A stretch of DNA of 64,000 nucleotides from Arthrobacter sp. zg-Y769. GTDB taxonomy: Bacteria > Actinomycetota > Actinomycetes > Actinomycetales > Micrococcaceae. Below, one piece after another: positions 1-9,764 of this stretch; the stretch's first letter is position 1; each line of letters starts with the position of its first letter. The position numbers were made by a program, and so were the translations under genes. Where the stretch lies: contig NZ_JAJJOE010000007.1 of NCBI RefSeq assembly GCF_020907405.1, positions 124,001-188,000 on the forward strand. The letters run 5' to 3'. The notes under the pieces are model-generated. The model ran no database searches, was not told the DNA's origin, and saw nothing but the letters and a program-made list of their open reading frames with translations.

Positions 1-327
1 GACGGCGATGTCCGCGTCCAGGTGCCCGCGCAGGTTCACTTCGCCCAGCAGCGCCGCGGCAACACCGCGGGTGAAGTTGCTGCCCGTGCGGTTGGTGAAA
101 ACCTTCAGCCCCTGGCTCTCGAGCAGCTCCACCACCATCTTGGTAGTGGTGGTCTTGCCGTTGGTTCCGGAGACGACGGCGACGCCGAGCGGCAGGTCCG
201 CGAGGGTGCGGCGGATGAAATCGGGGTCGATCTTCTCCACCACCAGGCCCGGCAGGGCGGAGCCGCCGCCACGCAGTTTGGAGGCACTGCGGACCAGTTT
301 TCCGACCAGGATGGAGAAAGAACTCAT
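1..327 (-). CDS. murT: MurT, lipid II isoglutaminyl synthase subunit (5' part only)
   Basis: The first 109 codons of a minus-strand gene run off the left edge of the window. The N-terminus is followed by the Mur-ligase P-loop VVSGTNGKTTTTKM at about residues 51-64, then NRTGSNFTRG, an arrangement typical of MurT (Mur ligase middle domain plus DUF1727) rather than MurC-F. MurT works with the glutaminase GatD to amidate D-Glu in lipid II in the cytoplasm; gatD usually follows but lies outside the window. The start ATG at 327 is eight bases downstream of a TATATT -10 box, so the transcript is probably leaderless or nearly so. It is divergent from yebC. The zinc-binding and DUF1727 parts cannot be checked. 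Confidence 0.88.
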   Translation of the reverse strand, partial: MSSFSILVGKLVRSASKLRGGGSALPGLVVEKIDPDFIRRTLADLPLGVAVVSGTNGKTTTTKMVVELLESQGLKVFTNRTGSNFTRGVAAALLGEVNLRGHLDADIAV

Positions 328-335
328 GGTTACTG

Positions 336-341
336 AATATA
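336..341 (-). promoter_or_regulatory. -10 box of murT (leaderless type)
   Basis: On the minus strand TATATT lies eight bases before the murT ATG, and no Shine-Dalgarno sequence fits between them. The distance puts the transcription start at or within two bases of the start codon. Confidence 0.45.
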
Positions 342-450
342 GCGCACACCCTTGATCCGGCGCCGATGCCGGGACGTGAGGCTGCACGCATCAGGGCAGG
401 TCAGCGGCGTGACGGGCCTGCGGATTCGGCCCCGACCAGGGCACAGGAAG

Positions 451-470
451 CGTTTCCGGCCCCGGAAACG
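451..470. promoter_or_regulatory. 20-bp inverted repeat upstream of yebC
   Basis: CGTTTCCGG-CC-CCGGAAACG is a perfect inverted repeat with 9-base arms and a two-base centre. It ends 11 bases before a TAGAAT box (482-487), so it covers the expected -35 position of the yebC promoter. That placement suits an operator, but I do not recognise the binding protein. Confidence 0.4.
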
Positions 471-481
471 GATTCGGTCGC

Positions 482-487
482 TAGAAT
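482..487 (+). promoter_or_regulatory. -10 box of yebC with a structured leader
   Basis: TAGAAT at 482-487 is the best -10 candidate between the divergent murT and yebC genes. It leaves a leader of about 110 bases holding a CCGGG/CCCGG hairpin (532-544) and a short CGGC/GCCG stem (558-570) shortly before a run of six T (574-579). That resembles a weak terminator inside the leader. Confidence 0.45.
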
Positions 488-604
488 TGTGGCAGTGCGT
501 TCGGGAAGCTTAGCTGGTCTCCCTGTTCGGGCCGGGTCTCCCGGAGTCCTGGACGGGCGGCAAGCAGCCGGACTTTTTTATCGATCAGAGGAGAAGCGTA
601 GAGC

Positions 605-1363
605 ATGTCGGGCCACTCTAAATGGGCAACCACCAAGCACAAGAAGGCCGTAATTGATGCCAAGCGCGCCAAGTCCTTCGCCAAGCTGATCAAGAACATC
701 GAAGTTGCAGCACGCGCCGGCGGGGCCGACATGGCAGGCAACCCGGCCCTGGAACTGGCCGTGTCAAAGGCCAAGAAGACCTCGGTCCCCATCGACAACA
801 TCAACCGTGCGGTCAAGCGCGGCGCCGGCCTGCTCGGTGAAGCCGTCGATTACCAGACCATCATGTACGAGGGCTACGGACCCCAGGGTTCCGCGCTGCT
901 GATCGAGTGCCTTACGGACAACAAGAACCGTGCCGCCTCCGAGGTCCGCCTCGCGGTCACCCGCAACGGCGGCAACATGGGCGACCCCGGTTCCGTGGCC
1001 TACATGTTCACCCGCAAGGGCGTAGTGAACCTGCCCAAGAACGGCCTTACCGAAGACGACCTGCTGATGGCAGTCCTCGACGCCGGTGCGGACGAAGTAA
1101 AGGAATCCGGCGAGAACTTCGAGATCATCTCCGAGCCGCAGGATCTGCGCGCCGTCGTCGGCGCACTGGAAGAGGCGAGCATCGAGTACGAGACCGATGA
1201 AGCCGAATTCCTACCGTCCATGCACGTGGAACTGGACGCGGACGCTGCCCGCAAGTTCCTCAAGCTCGTGGACGCGCTTGAAGACCTCGACGACGTACAG
1301 AATGTCTACTCCAACGCTGATATCCCGGCCGCCGTTATGGCCGAGCTTGAAGAAGACGACTAA
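605..1363 (+). CDS. yebC: YebC/PmpR-family translation or transcription factor
   Basis: A 252-residue protein of the usual family length opening with the diagnostic [14 protein letters not shown] and carrying the YEGYGP motif in the first third. YebC/TACO1 proteins are cytoplasmic; some members help ribosomes through difficult sequences such as polyproline, others are described as DNA-binding regulators. The start ATG is preceded by GAGGAG at a good distance. The gene heads yebC-ruvC-ruvA-ruvB, a conserved actinobacterial order, and ruvC follows after 11 bases, so they are probably cotranscribed. Nothing in the sequence decides between the translational and the regulatory role. Confidence 0.95.
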   Translation: MSGHSKWATTKHKKAVIDAKRAKSFAKLIKNIEVAARAGGADMAGNPALELAVSKAKKTSVPIDNINRAVKRGAGLLGEAVDYQTIMYEGYGPQGSALLIECLTDNKNRAASEVRLAVTRNGGNMGDPGSVAYMFTRKGVVNLPKNGLTEDDLLMAVLDAGADEVKESGENFEIISEPQDLRAVVGALEEASIEYETDEAEFLPSMHVELDADAARKFLKLVDALEDLDDVQNVYSNADIPAAVMAELEEDD

Positions 1364-1374
1364 GCGCCGCCTCC

Positions 1375-1971
1375 GTGTCCTTACGCGTCCTGGGGGTGGA
1401 CCCCGGCCTGACCCGCTGCGGCCTTGGAGTAGTTGAGGTCGAGGGAAACCGCCGGGCCACCCTCGTGGCCGTCGGAGTTGTCGGCACCGTCGCCGGAACC
1501 GCGCTTGACGCGCGGCTGCTGGTCATTTCCGAAGCCATCGACCTGTGGCTGGACACGCACCGGCCCGATGTCCTGGCCGTGGAACGGGTGTTCAGCCAGC
1601 TCAATGTCAGCACCGTCATGGGCACCGCCCAGGCATCCGGCGTCGTGATTGCCGCCGCCGCCCGGCGCGGCATCCCGGTGGCCCTGCACACCCCCACCGA
1701 GGTCAAGGCAGCGGTCACCGGCTCCGGCTCGGCCAATAAGGACGCCGTGGGCAAGATGGTGACCAAGATCCTGCGGCTGGACGAAATGCCCAAGCCGGCG
1801 GACGCCGCCGACGCCCTGGCCCTCGCGATCACGCATGCCTGGCGGCGCGGCGTCGCCGGTCCCGGACCCACTGCCGGCTCTGCGTCGCGGGGTACGGCGC
1901 CGGCGACCGGGCTGACCCCGGCCCAGCGGCTCTGGGCCGAAGCGGAAGCCCGGGCAAAACGCGGACGCTAG
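1375..1971 (+). CDS. ruvC: RuvC, crossover-junction endodeoxyribonuclease
   Basis: A 198-residue Holliday-junction resolvase with an RNase H fold. The expected acidic catalytic residues are present: D9 in [12 protein letters not shown]70 in AVERVFSQ, and D143/D146 in PADAADALA. RuvC cuts four-way junctions placed by RuvAB and acts in recombinational repair. The GTG start lies 11 bases after yebC. About 38 residues after the core are Ala/Pro/Gly-rich and unlike the catalytic domain, a common variable tail in actinobacteria. Confidence 0.96.
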   Translation: MSLRVLGVDPGLTRCGLGVVEVEGNRRATLVAVGVVGTVAGTALDARLLVISEAIDLWLDTHRPDVLAVERVFSQLNVSTVMGTAQASGVVIAAAARRGIPVALHTPTEVKAAVTGSGSANKDAVGKMVTKILRLDEMPKPADAADALALAITHAWRRGVAGPGPTAGSASRGTAPATGLTPAQRLWAEAEARAKRGR

Positions 1972-2010
1972 CGGCCAGCGGGGGAATGCGGGCACCAGCA
2001 AGTAGGGTAT

Positions 2011-2026
2011 TCGTAGATATGTTCTA
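2011..2026. promoter_or_regulatory. Degenerate LexA (SOS-box)-like site before ruvA
   Basis: TCGTAGATATGTTCTA matches 13 of 16 positions of the actinobacterial SOS palindrome built from CGAAC and GTTCG half-sites. The GTTC half is intact and the other half is degraded. It lies in the 76-base gap between ruvC and ruvA, close to a TAGGGT box. ruv genes are LexA-regulated in several actinobacteria, but this site is weak. Confidence 0.3.
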
Positions 2027-2047
2027 TACAGCCTCTGGAGTTCCTTC

Positions 2048-2674
2048 ATGATCAGTTCCCTCCGCGGGGTCGTTTCGCACGTGGGCCTTTCCTCCGCCGT
2101 CATCGATGTCCACGGACTCGGGATGCTTGTCCAGGCCACGCCCCAGACGCTGGCTTCGCTGCGCACGGGAAGTGAAGCGTTCGTCCACACCGCCATGATC
2201 GTCCGCGAGGACTCCATGACCCTGTACGGTTTCAGCGACGCGGACCAGCGGGAAGTCTTCGAAATCCTCCTCGGCGTCAGCGGCGTGGGTCCGCGGATTG
2301 CCCTTGCAGTACTGGCCGTGCACACGCCGGAAGCCATCCGCGTGGCAGCGTCCAGCGGGGACGACAAGGCCTTCAGCAAGGTTTCCGGCATCGGCCCCAA
2401 GGGAGCGCGCCGCATTGTCCTCGAACTGGCGGACAAGCTTGTGCCGCACGGCACCGTGGAAAACCCGGCCGCACCCCGCTGGCAGGAACAGGTCCTGGCG
2501 GCAATGACCGGTCTCGGCTGGTCCGAAAAGGACGCCACTGCCGCCATCGACGACACTGCAGCCGAGCATCCCGATGTCGCGGCCGCGGGCAACGTCGGCG
2601 AAATCCTGAAACTGACGCTGCGCCGCCTCGGCACCGACGGCGCCCGGGCCTCCTCGCGCCGAAAGGCCGGCTGA
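2048..2674 (+). CDS. ruvA: RuvA, Holliday-junction branch-migration subunit
   Basis: A 208-residue protein in the three-part RuvA layout: an N-terminal OB-fold (about 1-62), two helix-hairpin-helix motifs ([12 protein letters not shown] about 74-85 and [11 protein letters not shown] about 112-122), and a C-terminal RuvB-contacting domain (about 150-205). The tetramer binds the junction and loads RuvB rings. ruvB starts one base after the ruvA stop, implying translational coupling. The 76-base gap from ruvC is the only break in the ruv operon and holds an SOS-like sequence. Confidence 0.96.
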   Translation: MISSLRGVVSHVGLSSAVIDVHGLGMLVQATPQTLASLRTGSEAFVHTAMIVREDSMTLYGFSDADQREVFEILLGVSGVGPRIALAVLAVHTPEAIRVAASSGDDKAFSKVSGIGPKGARRIVLELADKLVPHGTVENPAAPRWQEQVLAAMTGLGWSEKDATAAIDDTAAEHPDVAAAGNVGEILKLTLRRLGTDGARASSRRKAG

Positions 2675-2675
2675 G

Positions 2676-3767
2676 GTGTCCGCCGACTCCCTGGTTGCTC
2701 CGGGGCACGATCCGGACGACAAGGCCATTGAAGCCGCCCTGCGGCCCAAGAACCTGGACGACTTCGTGGGGCAGAAGCGTGTCCGGGAACAGCTTTCGCT
2801 GGTGCTCGAAGCATCCAGGCTGCGCGGCCGGAGCGCGGACCATGTGCTGCTGTCCGGTCCTCCCGGCCTGGGCAAGACCACCCTGTCCATGATCATTGCC
2901 GCGGAGATGAACGCGCCGCTGCGGATCAGCTCCGGACCGGCCATCCAGCACGCCGGCGACCTCGCAGCCATCCTGTCCTCCCTGACCGAGGGCGAGGTGC
3001 TGTTCCTGGACGAAATCCACCGCATGTCCCGGCCGGCCGAGGAAATGCTCTACATGGCCATGGAGGATTTCCGCGTCGACATCATTGTCGGCAAGGGAGC
3101 CGGCGCCACCGCCATCCCGCTGGACCTGCCGCCGTTCACCCTGGTGGGGGCCACCACCCGCGCCGGGCTGCTGCCCGGACCGCTGCGGGACCGTTTCGGC
3201 TTCACCGGCCACCTGGAGTTCTACTCGACGGACGAACTGGAACTGGTGCTGCGCCGCTCGGCCATGCTGATGGACATGAAGGTCAACTCCGCAGGCTTTG
3301 CCGAGGTTGCCGGACGCTCGCGCGGCACCCCTCGAATCGCCAACCGGCTGCTGCGCCGCGTACGCGACTGGGCCCTGGTGCACGGCATCGAGCAGATCGA
3401 TGCCCGCTCGGCCGGGGCCGCCCTGGACATGTATGAAGTGGACGTCCTGGGCCTGGACCGGTTGGACCGCGCCGTGCTGACCGCACTGATCACAAAGTTC
3501 AACGGGGGACCGGTGGGCCTTTCCACCCTGGCAATCGCCGTCGGCGAGGAACCGGAGACCGTGGAGACGGTGGCCGAGCCCTACCTCGTCCGCGAAGGCC
3601 TGCTCGGCAGGACGCCGAGGGGCCGCATCGCCACCCGGGCCGCCTGGGAGCATCTGGGGCTCCAGATGCCCGAGAACGTGGCGGCAGCGATGCCGCAGAA
3701 CATGTTTTCCGGGCCCGGCACAAACACCTCATCCGCCCCGGCCGAGGAGACCGTGCCGGAAACTTAA
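2676..3767 (+). CDS. ruvB: RuvB, Holliday-junction branch-migration ATPase
   Basis: A 363-residue AAA+ motor with Walker [10 protein letters not shown] (61-69), Walker B LDEIHR (111-116), sensor segment GATTRAG and the C-terminal winged-helix domain. Hexamers on either side of the RuvA-bound junction pump DNA to drive branch migration. The GTG start at 2676 follows the ruvA TGA by one base. The last 30 residues are a low-complexity tail beyond the winged helix. Confidence 0.97.
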   Translation: MSADSLVAPGHDPDDKAIEAALRPKNLDDFVGQKRVREQLSLVLEASRLRGRSADHVLLSGPPGLGKTTLSMIIAAEMNAPLRISSGPAIQHAGDLAAILSSLTEGEVLFLDEIHRMSRPAEEMLYMAMEDFRVDIIVGKGAGATAIPLDLPPFTLVGATTRAGLLPGPLRDRFGFTGHLEFYSTDELELVLRRSAMLMDMKVNSAGFAEVAGRSRGTPRIANRLLRRVRDWALVHGIEQIDARSAGAALDMYEVDVLGLDRLDRAVLTALITKFNGGPVGLSTLAIAVGEEPETVETVAEPYLVREGLLGRTPRGRIATRAAWEHLGLQMPENVAAAMPQNMFSGPGTNTSSAPAEETVPET

Positions 3768-3791
3768 CGGCTGGTTCCCACGTTTTCCGTT

Positions 3792-3797
3792 TAGACT
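3792..3797 (+). promoter_or_regulatory. -10 box of yajC-secD-secF
   Basis: TAGACT in the context TTAGACTGG lies in the 101-base gap between ruvB and yajC. The same nine-base context recurs before rel (7212-7220). It suggests that the secretion genes have their own promoter with a leader of about 65 bases. Confidence 0.45.
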
Positions 3798-3868
3798 GGC
3801 CCTTGGGCACGGTCCCGGCAGCACGCCCGGACGCCCAGTACTTCCCCAACAGAAACGGAACTTTCCAC

Positions 3869-4288
3869 GTGAATATCGCTGATCTCTTTCTCCCTCTGCT
3901 GCTGGCGGCCTTCGTCATCCTGATGTTCCGCAAGCAGAAGAAGACGCAGCAGACGGTCACCCAGCAGCGGGCCCAGATGCTTCCGGGCACCGAGGTCATG
4001 ACGCAGTTCGGGCTTTTCGGCCGGATTGTTTCCGTGGACCAGGAAGAAAACAAGGCCGTTCTGGAACTTTCGCCCGGGAACACGGCCACCGTGCACCTTC
4101 AGGCACTGACCAAGGTGGTCACCGTTCCCGCTGAAGAAGAAGCACCTGCCGACGACGCCGTCGTCCCCGACGATGCTTCCACCCTCACGCTCGGCAAGGA
4201 CACCTCCGAGCGCCAGGACGCCGTTCAGGACGAGACACCTGAAGAAACACTCAAGCGCCTGAACCGCGACGACAAAAAAGAGAACTAG
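3869..4288 (+). CDS. yajC: YajC, preprotein translocase accessory subunit
   Basis: A 139-residue single-span membrane protein: one transmembrane helix at about residues 5-17, then RKQKK and the conserved soluble patch MLPGTEVMTQFGLFGRI. YajC associates with SecD-SecF in the cytoplasmic membrane. I chose GTG 3869 because it puts the helix at the very N-terminus, as in the family; the reading frame extends 22 codons upstream with no family similarity. The C-terminal 50 residues are acidic and disordered. secD follows after 94 bases. Confidence 0.93.
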   Translation: MNIADLFLPLLLAAFVILMFRKQKKTQQTVTQQRAQMLPGTEVMTQFGLFGRIVSVDQEENKAVLELSPGNTATVHLQALTKVVTVPAEEEAPADDAVVPDDASTLTLGKDTSERQDAVQDETPEETLKRLNRDDKKEN

Positions 4289-4382
4289 ACTCTCCACGAG
4301 CCAAGCGGGGCATTGATGCCCCGCTTGCCGCCCGGAGACCATGACGGTCCCGGTGATCTTCGCCCTTAAGGAAAAATTCCCT

Positions 4383-6110
4383 ATGCCCCGTACCGGCCCC
4401 GGCTCGGCCGCGAAAAAGACGCTCCTCTGGCTGGGCGTCATTTTTGCTGCCCTGGCCCTTCTGCTTGGCGGTGGTTCCATGTGGAGCAACGCCAGCTGGA
4501 CCCCGAAACTCGCCCTCGACCTCGAGGGCGGCACCCAGATGATCCTTGCTCCCGAGGTGCAGGGTGGTGACTCCGAAATCACCACCGAACAGCTCGACCA
4601 GGCCGTGGAGATCATCCGCCAGCGCGTGGACGGCAGCGGTGTCTCCGAAGCGGAGATCAGCACGCAGTCCAACCGCAACGTCGTGGTGTCGCTGCCCGGT
4701 GTCCCCGATCCCGAGACCCGCGAACTGATCCAGGCTTCGGCGAACATGGAGTTCCGGCCGGTCCTGGCCGGCGGAGGGGGACAGGGCGCAGCAGTCACGG
4801 ACCCCACCCCGGCAGAGCAGCTGCCCACCCCGTCGGCGGAACCCACCGATGCCTCTGACACCAACTGGATTTCCCCCGAGTTGCAGACAGAGTTCGAAAC
4901 CACCGACTGCCTGAACCCGGACACCATTGCCAACGCGGAGCAGGCTCCTGCAGACCAGCCGATGGTTGCCTGCGAACCCGGCACCGCCGGCAAGTACATC
5001 CTGGGTCCGGTGGAAGTTCCCGGCGTTGACATCTCCACCGCCAGCTTCGGCATGGCACAGGGCAACAACGGCGTCTCCACCAACCAGTGGGCCGTGAACA
5101 TCGAGTTCAACGGTGAAGGCACCGATAAATTCCGCGCCGTCACCGACCGGCTCTTCGCCTTCCCGGAGGGGGATCCCCGGAACCAGTTCGCCATTGTCCT
5201 GGACGGCCAGATCATCTCGGCGCCGACCGTCAACGCGGTCATCACCGACGGCAAGCCCCAGATCACCGGCAACTTCACGCAGGAGAGCTCCGAGGCCCTG
5301 TCCGAGCAGCTCAAGTACGGCGCACTGCCGATCAGCTTCGAGATCCAGAGCGAGCAGCAGGTCTCGGCAACCCTGGGCGCCGACCAGTTGAAGATGGGCA
5401 TCATCGCCGGCCTGATCGGCCTGGCCCTGGTTGCCGTCTACTCGCTGTTCCAGTACCGCGCGCTGGGCCTGGTGACCATTGCCTCGCTCGTCGTCGCCGG
5501 TCTGCTGAGCTACCTGGCCATCGCCATCCTGGGCTGGAGCCACAACTACCGCCTCTCGCTGGCCGGCGTGGCCGGCCTGATTGTCGCCATCGGCCAGACC
5601 GCGGACTCGTTCATCGTCTACTTCGAACGCATCCGTGACGAACTCCGGGACGGCCGCGGACTGGTCTCCGCAGTGGACAACGGCTGGAAGCGCGCCAAGC
5701 GCACCGTCCTGGCGTCCAAGGCCGTCAACATCCTCGCCGCCGTCGTCCTGTACTTCGTGGCCGTGGGCAACGTGCGCGGCTTTGCGTTCACCCTGGGCCT
5801 CACCGCCATTGCGGACCTCATCGTGGTCTTTATGTTCACGCACCCCACCATGGTGCTTCTGGCCCGCACCAGGTTCTTCGGTGACGGCCACCGCTTCTCC
5901 GGCCTCGATCCGAGCAAGCTGGGCGCCGTACCGCTGTACCGCGGTGCCGGACGCCTGCGGAATCCCTCCGATGTTCCTGCTGCGCGCGGCAAGAACAAGG
6001 CGGCGGCCAAGGAAGCCGAACGACGGATGACCATCGCCGAACGGCGGCTTGCCGAAAAGCAGGATTCAATGGCCGGCAGCGGCCGCAGCTCCGAGAAGGA
6101 CGGCGAGTAA
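4383..6110 (+). CDS. secD: SecD, protein translocase subunit
   Basis: A 575-residue RND-like membrane protein with an N-terminal helix (about 12-32), the family motif LDLEGGTQM (45-53), a large extracytoplasmic domain and a C-terminal bundle of five more helices. With SecF it uses the proton gradient to assist SecYEG export. ATG 4383 is preferred over the in-frame ATG at 4341 because AAGGA lies a suitable distance upstream and the helix is then correctly placed. The stop overlaps the secF start (TAATG). A Thr/Ser/Pro-rich insertion at about residues 135-170 of the outer domain is lineage-specific. Confidence 0.96.
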   Translation: MPRTGPGSAAKKTLLWLGVIFAALALLLGGGSMWSNASWTPKLALDLEGGTQMILAPEVQGGDSEITTEQLDQAVEIIRQRVDGSGVSEAEISTQSNRNVVVSLPGVPDPETRELIQASANMEFRPVLAGGGGQGAAVTDPTPAEQLPTPSAEPTDASDTNWISPELQTEFETTDCLNPDTIANAEQAPADQPMVACEPGTAGKYILGPVEVPGVDISTASFGMAQGNNGVSTNQWAVNIEFNGEGTDKFRAVTDRLFAFPEGDPRNQFAIVLDGQIISAPTVNAVITDGKPQITGNFTQESSEALSEQLKYGALPISFEIQSEQQVSATLGADQLKMGIIAGLIGLALVAVYSLFQYRALGLVTIASLVVAGLLSYLAIAILGWSHNYRLSLAGVAGLIVAIGQTADSFIVYFERIRDELRDGRGLVSAVDNGWKRAKRTVLASKAVNILAAVVLYFVAVGNVRGFAFTLGLTAIADLIVVFMFTHPTMVLLARTRFFGDGHRFSGLDPSKLGAVPLYRGAGRLRNPSDVPAARGKNKAAAKEAERRMTIAERRLAEKQDSMAGSGRSSEKDGE

Positions 6111-7126
6111 TGAGTAAGCTCCCCAGTTTCGCCGCATTCGGCAACGACCTTTACACCGGAAAGCGGTCCTACAACTTCGTTGGCAAGGCCAAGCTGTGGT
6201 TCCTCATCGCAGCGGCAGCCGTGGTGCTTTCGATCCTCATCCCGGTGGCCAAGGGCGGCTTCAACCTCGGCATAGAATTCCGCGGCGGCTCCGAATTCAC
6301 CGTCTCCAACGTCAGCACTACCGACGTCAGCGGCGGCGAGGAGGCCGTGGCCGAGGTTGCGGGCACCGCAGACCCGAAGGTCACCAACATCGCCCCCGGC
6401 ACCATGCGGATCCAGACGGAGAAGCTGAGCGATGACCAGACCATCGAGGTCAAGGAGTCACTGGCCAAGACGTACGGCGTCAGCCAGGACGAGGTCACTT
6501 CCACGTTCATCGGTCCCACCTGGGGCAGCGACGTCAGCCGGCAGGCGCTGGTGGGCCTCATCGTGTTCGTGGCACTGGCCGCGGTGCTGATGGCCGTCTA
6601 CTTCCGGACCTGGAAGATGTCGGTAGCCGCCGTCGTCGGGCTGCTGGTGGTTATGGTCGTCACCGCAGGCGTCTACGCGCTGAGCGGTTTCGAAGTCACG
6701 CCGTCGGCCATCATCGGTTTCCTTACCGTGCTGAGCTACTCGCTCTATGACACGGTGGTGGTCTTCGACAAGGTCCGGGAAAACACGAAGGACCTGGACA
6801 AGCGGACCAAGCGGACCTTCGCGGAAGAAGTAAACCTGGCCGTGAACCAGACCCTCGTGCGGTCCATCAACACTTCCGTGGTGGCGGTCCTCCCGGTGGC
6901 CTCGATCCTGTTCATCGGAGCAATGCTGCTGGGCGCCGGCACCCTGAAGGACCTGTCCCTGGCACTGTTCGTGGGTATCATCCTGGGTACCGTTGCGACC
7001 ATCTACATCGCGGCGCCTCTGTACGCGTGGCTGCGGCGCAACGAACCGGACATCCGCAAGCAGGCCAAGCGGGTGGCCGAGCGCCGGGCCAACGAAGCAA
7101 AGGGCTCCGTGGCAGTGGACGCCTAA
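6110..7126 (+). CDS. secF: SecF, protein translocase subunit
   Basis: A 338-residue partner of SecD with a first helix at about 28-45, the motif LGIEFRGG (53-60), a short outer domain and a C-terminal five-helix RND half containing YSLYDTVVVFDKVREN. Its ATG overlaps the secD stop by one base, so the two subunits are translationally coupled. The gene ends 22 bases before a strong hairpin that closes the yajC-secD-secF unit. Confidence 0.97.
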   Translation: MSKLPSFAAFGNDLYTGKRSYNFVGKAKLWFLIAAAAVVLSILIPVAKGGFNLGIEFRGGSEFTVSNVSTTDVSGGEEAVAEVAGTADPKVTNIAPGTMRIQTEKLSDDQTIEVKESLAKTYGVSQDEVTSTFIGPTWGSDVSRQALVGLIVFVALAAVLMAVYFRTWKMSVAAVVGLLVVMVVTAGVYALSGFEVTPSAIIGFLTVLSYSLYDTVVVFDKVRENTKDLDKRTKRTFAEEVNLAVNQTLVRSINTSVVAVLPVASILFIGAMLLGAGTLKDLSLALFVGIILGTVATIYIAAPLYAWLRRNEPDIRKQAKRVAERRANEAKGSVAVDA

Positions 7127-7148
7127 GGGGAAAACCCTGATCCGCCTT

Positions 7149-7186
7149 CCGGTTCCGTACTCCCCGCCAAGGGAGTACGGAACCGG
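7149..7186 (+). terminator. Strong hairpin after secF
   Basis: A perfect 16-bp stem (7149-7164 with 7171-7186) encloses the loop CGCCAA. Only a short T stretch follows (GGTTTAG), so it is intrinsic-like rather than canonical. It separates secF from rel. Confidence 0.6.
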
Positions 7187-7212
7187 CGGTTTAGGTGCGG
7201 TGCGGTCAGGCT

Positions 7213-7218
7213 TAGACT
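7213..7218 (+). promoter_or_regulatory. -10 box of rel
   Basis: TAGACT in the context TTAGACTGG lies downstream of the secF hairpin and gives rel a leader of about 78 bases. A GCACCG/CGGTGC hairpin sits in the leader at 7233-7248. The -35 region (TTTAGG at 7190-7195, 17-base spacer) is poor. Confidence 0.45.
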
Positions 7219-7302
7219 GGTTGACAGGATCAGCACCGCACGCGGTGCGCCAAAAAGCGTATTTGAGAACCTGCTCGAAGCAGCACGGAAGAAAGGTCGT
7301 CA

Positions 7303-9744
7303 GTGGCCAACAGTGCATCGCCTGCCGATGAGGCAGGAAACAGCGGCACCCCGGGTATGACCCCGGGGCATGAGGGCACCGCAGCGGGCGAGGCTGCGGC
7401 ACTGGATGCTGCCGCGGGCAAGACTGACGCACTGCTTCCGGTATCCGCCCCGGCCCAGGTGCCTGTCCCGGCGAGGGTAGGTAGCGGTGCCGGCCGTGCG
7501 CCGTCGACCGGCCGCCGTGCCTCCACCCGTGCCCGGCTCGCCCGCCTGGCCGGCCGCGGCAACCCCGGCTACTCGCCGATGCTCGAACCGCTGCTGCGCA
7601 CGGTCCGGGTGAACAACCCCAAGGAAGACCTGGACCTGATCCAGCGTGCCTACGTGGTGGCCGAGCGCAGCCACGAGGGCCAGAAGCGCAAGAGCGGCGA
7701 CCCGTACATTACGCACCCGGTGGCGGTGGCGACCATCCTCGCCGAGCTGGGCATGACCGGCACCACCCTGGCCGCGGCCCTGCTGCATGACACGGTGGAG
7801 GACACCACCTATACGCTGGACGAGCTGCGCCGGGAGTTCGGCCCCGAAGTGGCCATGCTCGTAGACGGAGTCACCAAGCTGGACAAGGTCACCTTCGGTG
7901 ACGCAGCGCAGTCCGAAACCGTGCGCAAGATGGTCGTCGCCATGGCCAAGGACATCCGCGTGCTGGTCATCAAGCTGGCGGACCGGCTGCACAACGCCCG
8001 CACCTGGCGCTTCGTCTCGCCGGAATCCTCCGCCCGCAAGGCACGCGAAACACTCGAGATTTTCGCACCGCTGGCCCACCGGCTGGGCATGAACACCATC
8101 AAGTGGGAACTGGAGGACCTTTCCTTCGCCGCGCTGCACCCCAAGGTGTATGACGAGATTGTCCGGATGGTCGGCGACCGCACCCCGGAGCGGGAAAAGT
8201 ACCTGGGCACCGTGCGGTCACAGATCGCGGATGACCTGCACGCGGTCAAGATCAAGGCCACCATCACCGGCCGGCCCAAGCACTATTACTCGATCTACCA
8301 GAAGATGATTGTCCGGGGCAAAGACTTCGACGACATCCATGACCTGATGGGCGTCCGCGTCCTGGTGGACTCCGTCCGTGACTGTTATGCCACCCTCGGC
8401 GCGCTGCATTCGCGCTGGAACCCCCTTCCCGGGCGGTTCAAGGACTACATCGCGATGCCGAAGTTCAACATGTACCAGTCACTTCACACCACGGTGATCG
8501 GCCCCGGCGGCAAGCCGGTGGAAATCCAGATCCGGACCCATGACATGCACCGCCGCGCCGAGTACGGTGTAGCCGCGCACTGGAAGTACAAGGACGGCAA
8601 CAAGGGCCCCGAAGCCCCCGACGACATGGGCTGGCTGCGCAGCCTGGTGGACTGGCAGCAGGAAACCTCCGATCCGGACGAGTTCCTGGATTCGCTGCGG
8701 TTCGAGATCAACGCCCGCGAGGTGTTTGTCTTCACCCCCAAGGGCGAGGTCATGGCCCTGCCGGCCGGGTCGACGCCGGTGGACTTCGCCTACGCGGTCC
8801 ACACCGAGGTGGGCCACCGGACCATTGGTGCACGCGTCAACGGGAAACTGGTGCCGCTCAACAGCGAGCTGCAGCACGGCGACTGGGTGGAGATCTTCAC
8901 GTCCAAGGCGGAAGGCGCCGGCCCCAGCCAGGACTGGCAGGGCTTCGTCAAGAGCCCGCGCGCCCGGAACAAGATCCGGCAGTGGTTCACCAAGGAACGC
9001 CGCGAAGAGGCGATCGAAAAGGGCAAGGATCTGCTCACCCGCGGCATGCGCAAGCAGAACCTGCCGCTGCAGCGCCTGATGACGCACGACGCGCTGGTGG
9101 CGGTGGCCGAGGAGCTGCACCACCAGGACATCTCGGCGCTTTATGCGGCTGTAGGCGACGGGCATACCTCGGCCCAGAACGTCATTGAGCATCTGGTGAA
9201 CCTGATGGGCGGCCACCAGGGCGCCGAAGAGGACCTGGCTGAAACGCCGGTGGCCACGGCCGCCCGCCGCCCCAAGTTCTCCGATTCCGGTGTCACGGTA
9301 CGCGGCACCGGCGACGTGTGGGTCAAGCTGGCCCGCTGCTGCACCCCGGTTCCGCCGGACCCCATCATCGGCTTCGTGACGCGCGGCTCCGGCGTTTCGG
9401 TCCACCGCAGCGACTGCCGCAACGTGCAGGAACTGCGGGCCACTCCGGACCGCATCGTCCCGGTGGAATGGGCGCCCACCCAGTCCAGCGTGTTCCTGGT
9501 CGAAATCCAGGTGGAGGCACTGGACCGCAAGAGCCTGCTGTCGGACGTGACGCGGGTCCTCTCGGACAACCACGTGAACATCCTCTCCGCCAGCGTGAAC
9601 ACCTCCAGCGACCGTGTGGCCATGTCGAAGTTCGTGTTCGAGATGGGGGATCCGAAGTACCTGAACCACATCCTCAGCGCGGTCCGGAAGATCGACGGGG
9701 TGTTCGACGTCTACCGGACCACGGGGTCGCAGCGGCGGGTCTAG
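7303..9744 (+). CDS. rel: Bifunctional (p)ppGpp synthetase/hydrolase (Rel)
   Basis: An 813-residue RelA/SpoT-family enzyme that makes and degrades the stringent-response alarmone (p)ppGpp. In order: a low-complexity N-terminal extension of about 85 residues, an HD hydrolase domain (H162-D163 in LHDTVEDT), a synthetase domain ([25 protein letters not shown]), TGS ([12 protein letters not shown]), a helical/zinc-finger part with RCCTPVPPD, and a C-terminal ACT domain. The synthetase carries RGKD, the RxKD form typical of bifunctional enzymes rather than the ExDD of synthetase-only RelA. GTG 7303 has GAAAGG seven bases upstream. It faces a convergent minus-strand gene. Confidence 0.96.
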   Translation: MANSASPADEAGNSGTPGMTPGHEGTAAGEAAALDAAAGKTDALLPVSAPAQVPVPARVGSGAGRAPSTGRRASTRARLARLAGRGNPGYSPMLEPLLRTVRVNNPKEDLDLIQRAYVVAERSHEGQKRKSGDPYITHPVAVATILAELGMTGTTLAAALLHDTVEDTTYTLDELRREFGPEVAMLVDGVTKLDKVTFGDAAQSETVRKMVVAMAKDIRVLVIKLADRLHNARTWRFVSPESSARKARETLEIFAPLAHRLGMNTIKWELEDLSFAALHPKVYDEIVRMVGDRTPEREKYLGTVRSQIADDLHAVKIKATITGRPKHYYSIYQKMIVRGKDFDDIHDLMGVRVLVDSVRDCYATLGALHSRWNPLPGRFKDYIAMPKFNMYQSLHTTVIGPGGKPVEIQIRTHDMHRRAEYGVAAHWKYKDGNKGPEAPDDMGWLRSLVDWQQETSDPDEFLDSLRFEINAREVFVFTPKGEVMALPAGSTPVDFAYAVHTEVGHRTIGARVNGKLVPLNSELQHGDWVEIFTSKAEGAGPSQDWQGFVKSPRARNKIRQWFTKERREEAIEKGKDLLTRGMRKQNLPLQRLMTHDALVAVAEELHHQDISALYAAVGDGHTSAQNVIEHLVNLMGGHQGAEEDLAETPVATAARRPKFSDSGVTVRGTGDVWVKLARCCTPVPPDPIIGFVTRGSGVSVHRSDCRNVQELRATPDRIVPVEWAPTQSSVFLVEIQVEALDRKSLLSDVTRVLSDNHVNILSASVNTSSDRVAMSKFVFEMGDPKYLNHILSAVRKIDGVFDVYRTTGSQRRV

Positions 9745-9764
9745 CGGCGGGTCAACCGGCGGGT

